The notes under the pieces: generated by a model | Told to the model about the DNA's origin: nothing | The model's database searches: none | What the model saw: the letters and a program-made list of their open reading frames with translations, nothing else | Program-made: the position numbers and the translations under genes | In this document: one piece after another, positions 26,121 through 34,424 of the stretch | How positions within the stretch are numbered: position 1 is the stretch's first letter | How the letters are laid out: the number at the start of each line of letters is the position of its first letter | Assembly: GCA_016872925.1 (NCBI GenBank) | Contig: VGYR01000008.1 | Coordinates: 1-34,434 of the forward strand | From: Planctomycetota bacterium | Lineage (GTDB): Bacteria > Planctomycetota > Planctomycetia > Pirellulales > UBA1268 | DNA length: 34,434 nt | Direction of reading: 5' to 3'

Positions 26121-26693
26121 GCTCGGCGGCGGCACGATGCCGCCGCCAACAGAGGCCGGATGCCGTGCCGCAGCCGGGAACCGGCTGCTCCGCTGAATAC
26201 GCTCGAGGGCGCTACGGGGGCTTGCAGCCTTGCTGATCGCAACAGGAGCGGACGCGGCACGCGGCGAACGGGGCTGAGGATGAGCCCCTGGGAGCCTCCG
26301 CCGCGGGAGCGAAGCCCTGCCAACCCAGGCGGCGATACGAAGCCGCCGCCGCGGGCCGCGATCTCAAAGCCGGCGGCCACAAGGGCGGCGGAGGCTCGGC
26401 GGCATGGATGCCGCCGTTGAGGCTGGCAGGATGCCTTCCGGCGGCCGCTTGCGGCCGCTCCGCTAGCGGCACGATGCCGCCTTCGCAGCGGCGGGGATGC
26501 CCTCGATTCCGCTATGGGGGAGATGGAAGCCGGGGGCGCGGCGAGTGCCGCATCGCGGGGGGCGGCGAGGGGGAGGGGGGCGAGACGATGCCGGATGCGG
26601 AGATGAGCTCCCCTCCCCCTGATGAGCCCCCCGCAGAAAACAGCATCGAGGGCTAGCCGCTGCCAGAAAACAGCGGGAGGGCAGGATGCCCGA
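26121..26693. repeat. cluster of REP-like GC hairpins
   Basis: This lies in the 921-base gap 25935-26855 that holds no credible gene. Short perfect stem-loops share a GGC-n-GATGCC core: GGCGGCGGC-ACGAT-GCCGCCGCC (26124-26146), GGCGGCAT-GG-ATGCCGCC (26398-26415), GGCAGGATGCC (26425-26435), GCGGC-ACGAT-GCCGC (26466-26480) and GGGC-AGGAT-GCCC (26679-26691). Further palindromes are CAGCCGG-GAA-CCGGCTG (26171-26187), GGGGCT/AGCCCC (26270-26288) and GCGGCCGC twice (26441-26458). The look is that of repetitive extragenic palindromes, possibly mobilised by RAYT enzymes such as the one at 33708. Confidence 0.6.
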
Positions 26694-26855
26694 CCTCCGC
26701 TTTTTGTCTTCGCGGCACGACGGAAGCCGCCCCAAACGAGCTGGAGTCGTGCCGCCCGGGCCGGAGGCCACCGCCTCGTCACTTTGGGTTGATGATGCCT
26801 GGGCGAGCGTGGCAACCGCGACGTTCCGTCTTCTGCCGCGATAAGGCTACTGCCG

Positions 26856-28562
26856 CTATGCGTCGTCTGCGACAGCGTCAAACTCGCTGTCCTCTTCCAC
26901 CTCATCCGGATCACTGTCATCTCCGATGACGACGGGCTTGGCATCATCGCACGGCCGCAACGGAATCCAGTTCTGCAGTTCATCTGAAATCGCTTTGCAT
27001 CGGGCCGCGAAGAACGCGTCGTAATCGTCGTCCCAAACGCCCGTCTCGAGGTCGATGAGATGCGATGTCATGGTGTCCGCGAGGTTCGGGTTGTGCTGGC
27101 GGAACTCGGACATGTAATCGGAGGGCTTGCGGGTCTTGATTTTCCGCTTGTTCAAGAAGTCATCGACAATCGTGATATTGGCGATGTGATTGATCCGTCG
27201 CGGTTCCACACCGCGCCTGTTGAGCACCACCTTCGGGAAGAAATGGTGGTAGTTCTTGCTATTCGCTTGCTTGAGCCAGTCGTTCGCTATGCGAACGATC
27301 CCGTCGTCGTCAAACGAGCGTGGCTGTTGGTACGCAAGCAGGCACAGGATTGCCTTCACGAAACTGCGACTCGCTCGGAAGAACCCGAAGCGATCGATCG
27401 CGTCCGGGGACGTGTCGACGGCGAAGGCCGTGTCGTAGACCGGCTGCCTGCCTTCCGCGATCGCAAGAACCTTCTTCGCGTCTTGGGCGAGTTTGGTTTC
27501 GGTGGCGGACGTATAGCGGCCGGTCAGTGAGATGCGCCAAAACAACTCTCTCAGCAGCGGTATTTGCTCACCAGACGGCTTGTCAGGATGAGCGTCGAAG
27601 AAGACCGCGAAGGGAACGACGAGGGATGCGTATGGCAGAAGTTTGGACGCGGGCAGCCGATAGGCACCTCGAAAGTGTTCGCAGGCGGCTTTCACGGACT
27701 CCTCGACCCGCGGCCAGACGCTTCGGAACTCGGCAGTATCGAGTCGCAGGATGTCCTGCTTTCTTGCCTCGCCGACGAGAAGAAGGCTGGCGATCTGCAA
27801 GACCGCTGATTGGGGCAGCGTGTCGTAACCAATCGTCTCAAGCTGGCCGAGAAGCGCTTGGTATCGGTCGGTGAGATCAAAGTGGTTCACATGGTCGTAC
27901 GTCTTGGCGACCATCACTTCGAAGACACTGAGCGGCTTTCCGGTCACGTTGATTCGGGTGAAGACTTCGGTGGCAACGTCGATCGGAGCATCCTGGATCA
28001 GGATCACCGAGAATCGGTACTCTTTGACGCGCCGGCTGCATTCCCGCAGGCGCTCACGCCGCTCGGGCGTAAGCCGCGCGAGAAAATCAAAGTCCTCGGC
28101 CAGCACATCGACAAGTCGGACATGGCGGCCCGGCTTGTCGTCGGCCGGTGTCGAAGGAAGGACGACCGCGGTATCAGTGTCGGTGTCGGCGTCGAGGTCA
28201 ACGCATATCTGCGCGAAATCATCCTTGCGGCCGTCGAAGCGTTCGAGCAACAGCCCTTTGACCGCTGCGTACAGACTCGTCAGCCGTTGTTGTCCGTCCA
28301 GAACCTGCTCCGCGTAGTCGCCATGCGGAGTCGGTGGTAACTGAACGCCGCCGATGTCGCGAACGGCCCTGAGTTGCTCCCTCGTCTTCCAGAGAATGAA
28401 GGTACCGATCGGGTACCCCTTGAGGATGCTGTCGATCAGCTTTGCCGACTTTTCCCGGGACCAGACGAACTCCCGCTGGAACTGCGGGATTTTCATGGTC
28501 CCAAGTTCGATGCCGTTGATGACCTGGGTGTAGGAGCGGCTCTGTGGGTCTGGCTGGTGCAT
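26856..28562 (-). CDS. DUF262 (GmrSD-like) protein
   Basis: 568 residues from ATG 28562. The DUF262 core is clear near the N-terminus: IPQFQREFVWSREKSAKLID, then SILKGYPIGTFILWK, and VLDGQQRLTSLYA, a ParB-like NTP-binding/hydrolysing fold. RINVTGKPLSVFEVMVAKTY is the second DUF262 block. The C-terminal half has NYHHFFPKVVLNRRG, matching an HNH/DUF1524-type nuclease site. In GmrSD these two activities cut modified phage DNA. Relatives occur in many defence islands. The gene ends in an acidic tail (DDSDPDEVEEDSEFDAVADD). It appears intact, so it is the only clearly working defence candidate of the element. Confidence 0.88.
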   Translation of the reverse strand: MHQPDPQSRSYTQVINGIELGTMKIPQFQREFVWSREKSAKLIDSILKGYPIGTFILWKTREQLRAVRDIGGVQLPPTPHGDYAEQVLDGQQRLTSLYAAVKGLLLERFDGRKDDFAQICVDLDADTDTDTAVVLPSTPADDKPGRHVRLVDVLAEDFDFLARLTPERRERLRECSRRVKEYRFSVILIQDAPIDVATEVFTRINVTGKPLSVFEVMVAKTYDHVNHFDLTDRYQALLGQLETIGYDTLPQSAVLQIASLLLVGEARKQDILRLDTAEFRSVWPRVEESVKAACEHFRGAYRLPASKLLPYASLVVPFAVFFDAHPDKPSGEQIPLLRELFWRISLTGRYTSATETKLAQDAKKVLAIAEGRQPVYDTAFAVDTSPDAIDRFGFFRASRSFVKAILCLLAYQQPRSFDDDGIVRIANDWLKQANSKNYHHFFPKVVLNRRGVEPRRINHIANITIVDDFLNKRKIKTRKPSDYMSEFRQHNPNLADTMTSHLIDLETGVWDDDYDAFFAARCKAISDELQNWIPLRPCDDAKPVVIGDDSDPDEVEEDSEFDAVADDA

Positions 28563-28781
28563 GTCTTCAACGTCTCCGAAACGAATACCGATCGCGGCCG
28601 GATCGCCACAAAGTTCACGCCAGCGACGCCCAGTTCGCGGGCTAAAGGCGTTCACCGAACCTGCACGCCAACGGCGGGGGCAGGAACGCTAAACCCGTTG
28701 GCCCGACCTCACGGGAATCCTGATTGTGAGGGGCGAGCCCCTACGCCAAAGCGGCATCCTAGTCGGGGCCACGGCAAAAGC

Positions 28782-29017
28782 CTACGGTGCCGGGGATTGA
28801 CCGATTTCAGCGGTTGAGGCGGGGTTTGGGACTGCCGCCGGGCCGACGGCGGACTCCATGATCGCGCATCTTTGGACCGCCGTCAGCGAGGGCCACCGCT
28901 TCACGATGAAAGCCAAGAGCGGGTCCGACAGAAGTGCGCCGTTTTCTGCGCCTCCTTGATGCTGGACTGGAGTTTCAACCGGGGTATCCTGTGAAACTTC
29001 GACTCCCGCCGCCTCCA
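28782..29017 (-). pseudogene. stranded C-terminal coding segment of the integrase
   Basis: The minus frame reads EAAGVE from the attachment core and then 71 codons from 28997 to the TAG at 28784-28782. It begins VSQDTPVETPVQHQGG and contains DPLLAFIVKRWPSLTAVQR. It is in the same codon register as the integrase frame across the other core copy. Joining 17573-16272 to 28997-28782, as excision would, gives a 505-residue integrase. The WPSLTAVQR-type helix recalls tails of planctomycete integrases, though that is from memory. The adjoining 28563-28781 stretch shows no other gene. In the integrated state this segment lacks a credible start except GTG 29018. Confidence 0.75.
28998..29017 (+). repeat. 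right attachment site core (attR)
   Basis: The exact 20-base copy of the tmRNA 3' end (16272-16291), in direct orientation. To its right, from 29018, the sequence should be what originally followed tmRNA in the chromosome. Confidence 0.92.
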
Positions 29018-29023
29018 CTCGCT

Positions 29024-29084
29024 GCCGCCGGCTCCCGGCGGCTCACGCCCACACGACCCGCCGGAGTGTTTCCCGGCGGGTCGT
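29024..29084. terminator. tandem GC hairpins, probably the original tmRNA/epimerase terminator
   Basis: GCCGCCGG-CTC-CCGGCGGC (29024-29042) and ACGACCCGCCGG-AGTGTTTC-CCGGCGGGTCGT (29053-29084, 12-bp perfect stem). There is no strong T-run on either side. They lie between attR and the 3' end of the epimerase gene, where the tmRNA terminator would have been before insertion. Confidence 0.5.
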
Positions 29085-29151
29085 CGCGGTTTCCGGTCGC
29101 CCGGTGCGACAGGCCAAAGCCACGGGGCGAGCCTGGCCCCCGCCGCGGCCG

Positions 29152-30120
29152 TCAGTCGGTCTCGACGACGGTGCGGAACGTGGCCTCGACTCGTTCCCCA
29201 GGAGCGACGACGATCACCCCGTGGTCGCGCTGGCCGGCGGCGAGCAGGTTGACGCCGTCGTTGGCGTTGGCGGCCGGTTCGATCGCCATCACGGGGCGGT
29301 CGGTCGGCGTGAAACAGACCAGATGGGTGACGTTGGGGGAGCATTCGTAGCGCAGCCGGACGCGGCTCTCCGGCCAAGCGATCGTCGCCCGCCCCCCGAA
29401 GCCGGCGAAGCAGGTGTCGAGGCGGCGGTCGCCGAGGAGCCGCGGAGTGGCGAAGTCGAGGTCGGCGGGCAGTGGCGCGACCGGGCCGTCGGGCAGGCCG
29501 TCGGCGTCGGCATCGGGGTGCACCCCCGTGGCGGAAAACGACAGTTCGACCGGCTCCCCGTCGCGCGACAGCCACTTGCGGTAATAGGGATGCCAGCCGA
29601 ATCCGGCCGGCATCGGCGTCGTTCCCCGATTCCGCAGCGCGAGCGACTGCACGAGGGCGTCGCCATCGAGCCGGATGTCGACGACGGCCTCGATCGGCCA
29701 AGGCCAATTGAAGTCGGCATGGGCTGCCGAATCGAAGCGCATCGTCAGGCGGTCGGGCCCGCGCTCGACCACCTCCCACGGGCGGCGGCGGACGTCGCCG
29801 TGAATCGCATGGTTCCCAGCATTGGACAGTTGGTAGGTCTGGCCCCCGAACATGAACCGGCCGTTCCGGATCCGGTTGGAATAGGGGAGCATCAGCCAGC
29901 TCGCCGGCCGCATGCCGTTTTCCGGACGGCGGGCGTCGGGCACCAGATCGACCCACTCGCCGCCGCGCTCGACGGCGAGGGCCAGCAAACTACCGCCGCG
30001 CTCCGGGTCGTACACCGCCTGCCAGCGCGCCGACGAGAGCACGACCGGCTCGGCGGCACGGGCGGGCACCGCCAGCACGAGGAGCAGCAGGGCGCACCGC
30101 AGGCTGCCGGGAGCGCTAAT
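29152..30120 (-). CDS. aldose 1-epimerase-like secreted protein
   Basis: Galactose mutarotase fold enzyme, expected to interconvert sugar anomers. Family motifs are LPYSNRIRNGRF, the active-site HGDVRRRPW histidine, GWHPYYR and the late glutamate in AIEPAANANDG. From ATT at 30120 it has 322 residues with a signal peptide (SAPGSLRCALLLLVLAVPAR). The only standard start, GTG 30078, cuts this signal in half. AAGGAG lies seven bases before the ATT, which overlaps the TAG stop of the lipoprotein gene. A non-standard ATT (or CTG 30093) start is therefore likely. The enzyme is exported, unlike cytoplasmic GalM, so it may act on extracellular polysaccharide products. Confidence 0.83.
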   Translation of the reverse strand: MSAPGSLRCALLLLVLAVPARAAEPVVLSSARWQAVYDPERGGSLLALAVERGGEWVDLVPDARRPENGMRPASWLMLPYSNRIRNGRFMFGGQTYQLSNAGNHAIHGDVRRRPWEVVERGPDRLTMRFDSAAHADFNWPWPIEAVVDIRLDGDALVQSLALRNRGTTPMPAGFGWHPYYRKWLSRDGEPVELSFSATGVHPDADADGLPDGPVAPLPADLDFATPRLLGDRRLDTCFAGFGGRATIAWPESRVRLRYECSPNVTHLVCFTPTDRPVMAIEPAANANDGVNLLAAGQRDHGVIVVAPGERVEATFRTVVETD

Positions 30121-30508
30121 CCAACGACTCCTTCGTCATGTCGAGGTTCCACTCCGACAGGCCCTTGTCGGTGATCGAGACCCGCCAGGGAGATTGCTGC
30201 CCGATCAGCTTCTGGTTCACCAAGCCGCCGCCGGGCGCGTCGAGCGGGATGCTGATCTGCACGCGGTAGGGGCCGGGCAAAACCCCCTTCTTGCCGTGGA
30301 ACGAATACATCTCGAACCGACCGTCGGCATTCGTCGAGCCGATGAACGACTGCCCCATCGGATCATCGGCGACGAGATTCACGCCGACGCCTTCGCAGGG
30401 CTTGTCGCCCGACGTGAGCCGACCGCTGACCGGCACGACACCTTTGCTCCCGGAACAGCCGGCCACGAGGGCGAGCGCCAGGCATCCACACACGAGCCGA
30501 CGGTTCAT
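30116..30508 (-). CDS. small lipoprotein with transthyretin-like fold
   Basis: 130 residues with a lipobox LVAGC (Cys18), so membrane-anchored. The mature part reads VSGRLTSGDKPCEGVGVNLV and DGRFEMYSFHGKKGVLPGPY, the pattern of carboxypeptidase-regulatory/transthyretin-like domains common in planctomycete lipoproteins next to DUF1559 genes. GAGG stands seven bases before ATG 30508. It overlaps the presumed start of the epimerase gene. Function unknown. Confidence 0.85.
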   Translation of the reverse strand: MNRRLVCGCLALALVAGCSGSKGVVPVSGRLTSGDKPCEGVGVNLVADDPMGQSFIGSTNADGRFEMYSFHGKKGVLPGPYRVQISIPLDAPGGGLVNQKLIGQQSPWRVSITDKGLSEWNLDMTKESLD

Positions 30509-30681
30509 CGAGCTACCTCGGAGGGGAACACGGGATCCAGTCGCGGCACCACGCTTCGCCGCGCGGTGCGACTGGTCGGGAAGAGCGGGTCATCCGGCCG
30601 CGTCTGCGGTCCGAACCGGCGCCCGCGCCATCCCGGCGGCCCCGCGGAGGGGATCACGCCGGGATGGCGGGCGCGAGGGCG

Positions 30682-31827
30682 TCAGCGGTTGAGGACGCCG
30701 TCCGGGACGACGGTGCCGTCGACGGGGTCGACCAGCGCCGTGATCACGACGCCGACCTGCACGCTCGTCACCGATCCGTCGGCCATGCAGATCGTGGCAC
30801 CGCCCGCATGCGGCGTGCCCCACATGCCCCGGAACGTCGTCCAGCCGATCCCGTCGCACTTCTGATCGGCGTAGACATTTTGCGTGGCGCAGACGCCGTT
30901 GGTGTTGAGCGCCCGCGAGACCTCGACGCCCCCGGCGAAGAAGCCGTCGCGGTACGACAGGCATCCCGAGCGGTACATCCGCGTGTCCATCGAGATCTCG
31001 CCGAGCAGGAGCGTGTAGCTCGTGCCGTCGGTGATGTCGCTGATCCGCACGGGGCGGGAGAGGTCGTAGGTGCGGAACCTCTGGTAATTGTTGTTTCGCG
31101 GCCAGTTGTAGTCGATGTGAGACGGATTGGCCCTGTTGGCAAGGATACCGTTTTGATCGATCGTGCCTGTCAGTCCGTGGTCCGGGCAGATCGCCTGGTT
31201 TGCCGCATAGTCGGAGATCATCACGGCCGGCTTGCCCGCCGGCAGCGCGTACTTGGCGGCGAACCCGAGCGCCGTCGACAGGGTCCCGTCGCCGGGCTGC
31301 ATGTTGAAGATCCTGTCGTTGCCGTTGCCGTCACCGACCGCCTCCGGGCCGACGCCACCGCGGCTCGGGCAGGCACCGATCGGCATGTTCGCCCCGAAAG
31401 CCCTGTTGCTGTACTCGGACATCAGTTCCATGAACGGCGCGGCGGCTTAAAACTGGCTGCCGGTCTGCGTCTGGATGCCGCCGGTGGGAGCGCCGAACGA
31501 CCAGACCCGGTACCGCCCCGAGGCCTGCTCGAACGCCCCCATGCTGTCCACGGGACCGAGCGTTCCACCCGCCATCACGCTCGGCATGCCGCGGCTCGAC
31601 ACCGAGGAGCCGCCGCTGGGAAAGGCCTTGTTTGCATCGTGGAAATTCAGCAGTGCCAGCCCGAGATTCTTGGCGTTGTTGATGCACGCCGCCTTGCGGG
31701 CCGCTTCACGGGCGGCTTGGACCGCCGGCAGCAGCAAGCCGACGAGCGTGCCGATGATCGCGATCACGACGAGCAGTTCCACGAGCGTGAAACCGCCGCG
31801 CCGCGGACGACGTGACGAGATGGTCAT
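30682..31827 (-). pseudogene. DUF1559 type IV pilin-like protein, interrupted by an in-frame stop
   Basis: The start at 31827 has AGGAGG five bases upstream. The N-terminus is a prepilin signal [18 protein letters not shown] followed by [20 protein letters not shown], the DUF1559 hallmark. The frame meets TAA at 31449-31447 after TQTGSQF and continues without shift: AAAPFMELMSEYSNRAFG, and to the end at 30682 with the GTPHAGGATICMADGSV motif typical of the family C-terminus. Whole length would be 381 codons. The join point matches the FSW..LLPF..E region of relatives, so this is a nonsense mutation (or base error), not two genes. A short piece from ATG 31431 could be translated. Confidence 0.82.
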
Positions 31828-32154
31828 GGATCCTCCTGGTAAGTTCGCCGGAGGCAGTTGAACGCCGCTGACGATTGGAAAAACGCGATGAAATGGAATC
31901 GATCACCGAGCCTGAGAAACGCCGGCCGGGAATGATGGTTGCGAGCCGAATCCCCGACTGATGGGTCGGGTACCGGGACAAGGGCCAACGTCGACACGTC
32001 GACCCCTGACGCGTGTCGCCACGCGGGATTTCCCAGTAACCCCCTCTTTCACGTTCGACGCTAACAGTTTCCTAGGAATTGACCAACCACTCGCTCCGGC
32101 CCCCTCCGACGGGGCACCATGACCCGCGCAATCGCTTTTTCCCGGAGGTTTCTC
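31828..32154. other. divergent gap between DUF1559 and sulfatase genes
   Basis: 327 bases. It should hold the promoters of both genes. A TTCCTAGGAA palindrome (about 32068-32077) stands out, 78 bases before the sulfatase start. No gene or strong promoter pair seen. Confidence 0.4.
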
Positions 32155-33654
32155 ATGACGAGCTGGTTGAGCCGTTGGCTGCCGTTGTTCGTGGTCGTGA
32201 CGACGCTGTCCGCATCTTCAGGAAGGGCCGCCGAGAAGCAGCCCAACGTCCTCCTGATCTGCGTCGACGACCTCAAGCCGGCGCTCGGCTGCTATGGCGA
32301 CGCCGCCGCGAAGACGCCGCACGTCGACCGGCTCGCGGCCCGCGGCGTGCGGTTTTCCCGCGCCTACTGCAACCAGGCGGTCTGTTCGCCGAGCCGCAAC
32401 GCGCTTTTGGTCGGCCTCCGCCCGCAGTCGCTGGGGATCTACGACCTGGCGACCAATTTCCGCGTCGCCGCCCCCGACGCGATCACGCTCCCGCAGCATT
32501 TCCGCGCCGCCGGTTACCGCACCTCGGCCCTCGGGAAGGTGTTTCACGTCGGCCATGGCAACCGCGAGGACGATGCCTCGTGGGACGTGCCCCACTTCAG
32601 GGCCAAGACGGTCCAGTACGTGCTGCCGGAAAACCAGGGCCCCTCGCGCGAGGCGGCCCGGTTCGACAACCAGAGCCCCGACAAGCTTCCCAAAGGAGCG
32701 CCGACGGAGGCTGCCGACGTGTCTCTCGACACCTACGCCGACGGCCAGCTCGCCGCCGAGGTGGTCCGCCGGCTCGAAGCGTTCGCCGGCGCCGCACCGG
32801 CGTCGCGCCAGCCGTTTTTCATGGCGGTCGGATTCGTCAAGCCGCACCTGCCGTTCGTGGCCCCGAAGCACTACTGGGATCTCCACGATCCGGCGCGGCT
32901 GCCGCAGCCGGCGGTGACCGAGCCCCCGGCCGGTGCTCCGGCCTACGCGCCGCAGTTCGGCGGCGAGTTGCGGCAATACGCGCGCGTCCCCGACGAGGGC
33001 CCGATCCCCGCCGACCTCACCCGCCACCTGATCCATGGCTACTACGCGGCGACGAGCTACATGGATGCCTGCCTCGGCCGGGTGCTCGACGCCCTCGACG
33101 CGACCGGCTTGGCCGACGAGACGATCGTCGTCCTCTGGGGCGACCATGGCTGGCACCTCGGCGACCATGGCATGTGGTGCAAACACACCAACTACGAGCA
33201 GGCGGCGCGGATCCCGCTGATCGTGGCCGTGCCGGGGGGCAGGCGCGGCGTCGCGACCGGGGCGCTCGTGGAGAGCGTCGACATCTACCCCACGCTGGCC
33301 GAGCTGGCGGGCCTGCCGCGGCCGTCGGGCATCGACGGCCGTAGCTTCGCCACGGTCCTCGCCGATCCGGGTCTCACCGATCCGGCCACGGCCACGCGCG
33401 ACCACGTGATCCACGTTTATCCGCGGCAGAAGCGCCTCGGCCGGGCGATCCGCACCGACACGCTGCGCCTGGTCGAGTGGCGCGCGCCGGGCGAGGGACC
33501 AGACACGGCCGAGCTCGAGCTCTACGACTACGCGACCGATCCCCTGGAGACGAAAAACCTCGCCGCCGACCGCCCGCACGACGTGGCGCGCCTCCGCGAG
33601 TTGCTCGACGGCCATCCGGCGCCCAAGAAGCAGGTCAAGGCGGCGAAGGGGTGA
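32155..33654 (+). CDS. iduronate-2-sulfatase-like secreted sulfatase
   Basis: 499 residues. ATG 32155 has GGAGG six bases upstream; ATG 32119 in frame does not. Signal peptide residues 1-25. The alkaline-phosphatase fold has metal ligands in VDDLKPALGCYGD, and the sulfatase motif C77-SPSR, whose cysteine is converted to formylglycine. Further family motifs are LGKVFHVG, FMAVGFVKPHLPFV, WGDHGWHLGDHGMWCKHTNY and YDYATDPLETKNLA. These last phrases are close to iduronate-2-sulfatase and choline-sulfatase-like enzymes of planctomycetes. It would remove sulfate from exported or environmental polysaccharides. No maturation enzyme (FGE) is in the window. Confidence 0.95.
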   Translation: MTSWLSRWLPLFVVVTTLSASSGRAAEKQPNVLLICVDDLKPALGCYGDAAAKTPHVDRLAARGVRFSRAYCNQAVCSPSRNALLVGLRPQSLGIYDLATNFRVAAPDAITLPQHFRAAGYRTSALGKVFHVGHGNREDDASWDVPHFRAKTVQYVLPENQGPSREAARFDNQSPDKLPKGAPTEAADVSLDTYADGQLAAEVVRRLEAFAGAAPASRQPFFMAVGFVKPHLPFVAPKHYWDLHDPARLPQPAVTEPPAGAPAYAPQFGGELRQYARVPDEGPIPADLTRHLIHGYYAATSYMDACLGRVLDALDATGLADETIVVLWGDHGWHLGDHGMWCKHTNYEQAARIPLIVAVPGGRRGVATGALVESVDIYPTLAELAGLPRPSGIDGRSFATVLADPGLTDPATATRDHVIHVYPRQKRLGRAIRTDTLRLVEWRAPGEGPDTAELELYDYATDPLETKNLAADRPHDVARLRELLDGHPAPKKQVKAAKG

Positions 33655-33670
33655 CTGGCCGGTCGGACGT

Positions 33671-33697
33671 GCCACGAGGATGTGGCGGCCTCGTGGC
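33671..33697. terminator. hairpin between convergent sulfatase and RAYT genes
   Basis: GCCACGAG (33671-33678) pairs with CTCGTGGC (33690-33697) over an 11-base loop, followed by CAAAAAG on the plus strand. It is in the 53-base gap of two convergent genes. Terminator role uncertain. Confidence 0.35.
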
Positions 33698-33707
33698 CAA
33701 AAAGGTG

Positions 33708-34388
33708 TCAGGAACCGTTTTTCTTCTTCGGGCGTCCTTGGGGGCGGATGGTACTCTCCAACTGGAGTTTGTTGACCATCTGGTTTGACCAGTGCTCGTC
33801 GCCAAAGGGGCAGCCGCGAGTCACACTGCGGCGGAGCGCTAAAAGTTCGGCTTCCGTCTGGGGTGCGTTGACGTGCTGCAGCCAATTGGATGAGCGCCGC
33901 ACCGGCCACGCAGACAAAAGGCGATTCTGTGCGGCGGTTCCCTGGTGCCAGCGCCAGAGACTGCTCCAGCGCCACTGTTCGGCCCGGGAGACGAGCCTCG
34001 CGCGCAGAGGGTTGCGTTCGACGTAGCGGCACACGGTGAGGAAGTGCTCCTCTTCCTGCACGGGAAACGACTTGAATCTGCCTTGATACAGGTGGCCGCT
34101 GCCCGGATTGTGGTAGTGGGCGTGCCAGCGCTGGGTGTGAGTCAGACTCAGCCAGCCGACAAACCGCGATAGTTCCCCATCCTCGTGCGGCTTGACGACC
34201 AGATGCCAGTGATTGGGCATCAGGCACCAAGCCAGAATCTCGGTCCCATAGTGGGCGACGGCCTGTTCGAGAATGCTTTCAAACGCTTCGTAGTCGCCAT
34301 CTTTCCCGAAGATGGTCATGCGGGCATTGCCGCGATTGAGCACGTGGTAAATCAAGCCACCATCAGCCGCACGTTTGGCTCTTCCCAT
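33708..34388 (-). CDS. RAYT / Y1-type transposase (REP-associated tyrosine transposase)
   Basis: 226 residues of the IS200/IS605 TnpA-related Y1 family. It has the HUH motif in LMPNHWHLVV, preceded by YHVLNRGNARMTIF. GHLYQGRFKSFPVQEEEHFL and VCRYVERNPLRARLV are the usual RAYT phrases, and the tyrosine of VCRYVERNP is a likely nucleophile. RAYTs nick single-stranded REP DNA. The stop lies inside a GGAACCGTTT word with an inverted copy at the window end, past the gene start. Length and single-gene state fit a domesticated RAYT more than an IS200 element. Confidence 0.93.
   Translation of the reverse strand: MGRAKRAADGGLIYHVLNRGNARMTIFGKDGDYEAFESILEQAVAHYGTEILAWCLMPNHWHLVVKPHEDGELSRFVGWLSLTHTQRWHAHYHNPGSGHLYQGRFKSFPVQEEEHFLTVCRYVERNPLRARLVSRAEQWRWSSLWRWHQGTAAQNRLLSAWPVRRSSNWLQHVNAPQTEAELLALRRSVTRGCPFGDEHWSNQMVNKLQLESTIRPQGRPKKKNGS
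33711..33720 (+). repeat. inverted repeat flanking the RAYT gene, left copy
   Basis: GGAACCGTTT, preceded by AAAAAGGTGTCA. It overlaps the last codons (KNGS-stop) of the RAYT gene. The inverted copy AAACGGTTCC is at 34425-34434. Confidence 0.7.
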
Positions 34389-34424
34389 GGACCCAAGGTA
34401 ATGAATTTCTCACCGAAATTCAAG

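Larger units (their letters stand above)
16272..29017. mobile_element. integrative element inserted in the tmRNA gene
   Basis: 12.7 kb bounded by a perfect 20-bp direct repeat of the tmRNA T-loop/acceptor 3' end. A tyrosine recombinase lies immediately inside the left repeat. Replication genes (RepA-like helicase, CHC2/TOPRIM primase, AlpA-like HTH) follow. Cargo is an unknown 343-residue gene, a type IIG-like restriction-modification enzyme, an unknown/GNAT pair and a DUF262 protein. Flanking genes are chromosomal housekeeping and planctomycete-typical genes. The cargo has more A/T-rich stretches than the flanks, judged by eye. No conjugation or phage structural genes are visible, so mobility probably depends on other elements or is self-limited to integration, excision and replication. 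Confidence 0.88.

Noticed and set aside
26004-26855. Retron or other reverse-transcriptase-linked RNA in the hairpin-rich gap
   Set aside because: There is no reverse transcriptase in the window, and the stems look like many short REPs and not one ncRNA.
26030-26983. 317-residue minus open frame over the hairpin patch
   Set aside because: It is Arg/Ala/Pro-rich, has no domain, runs into the DUF262 gene in another frame and has no credible start.
28782-29018. Independent small gene starting at GTG 29018
   Set aside because: It has no ribosome site, and its first codons are the att core in integrase register. It fits better as the displaced integrase tail.
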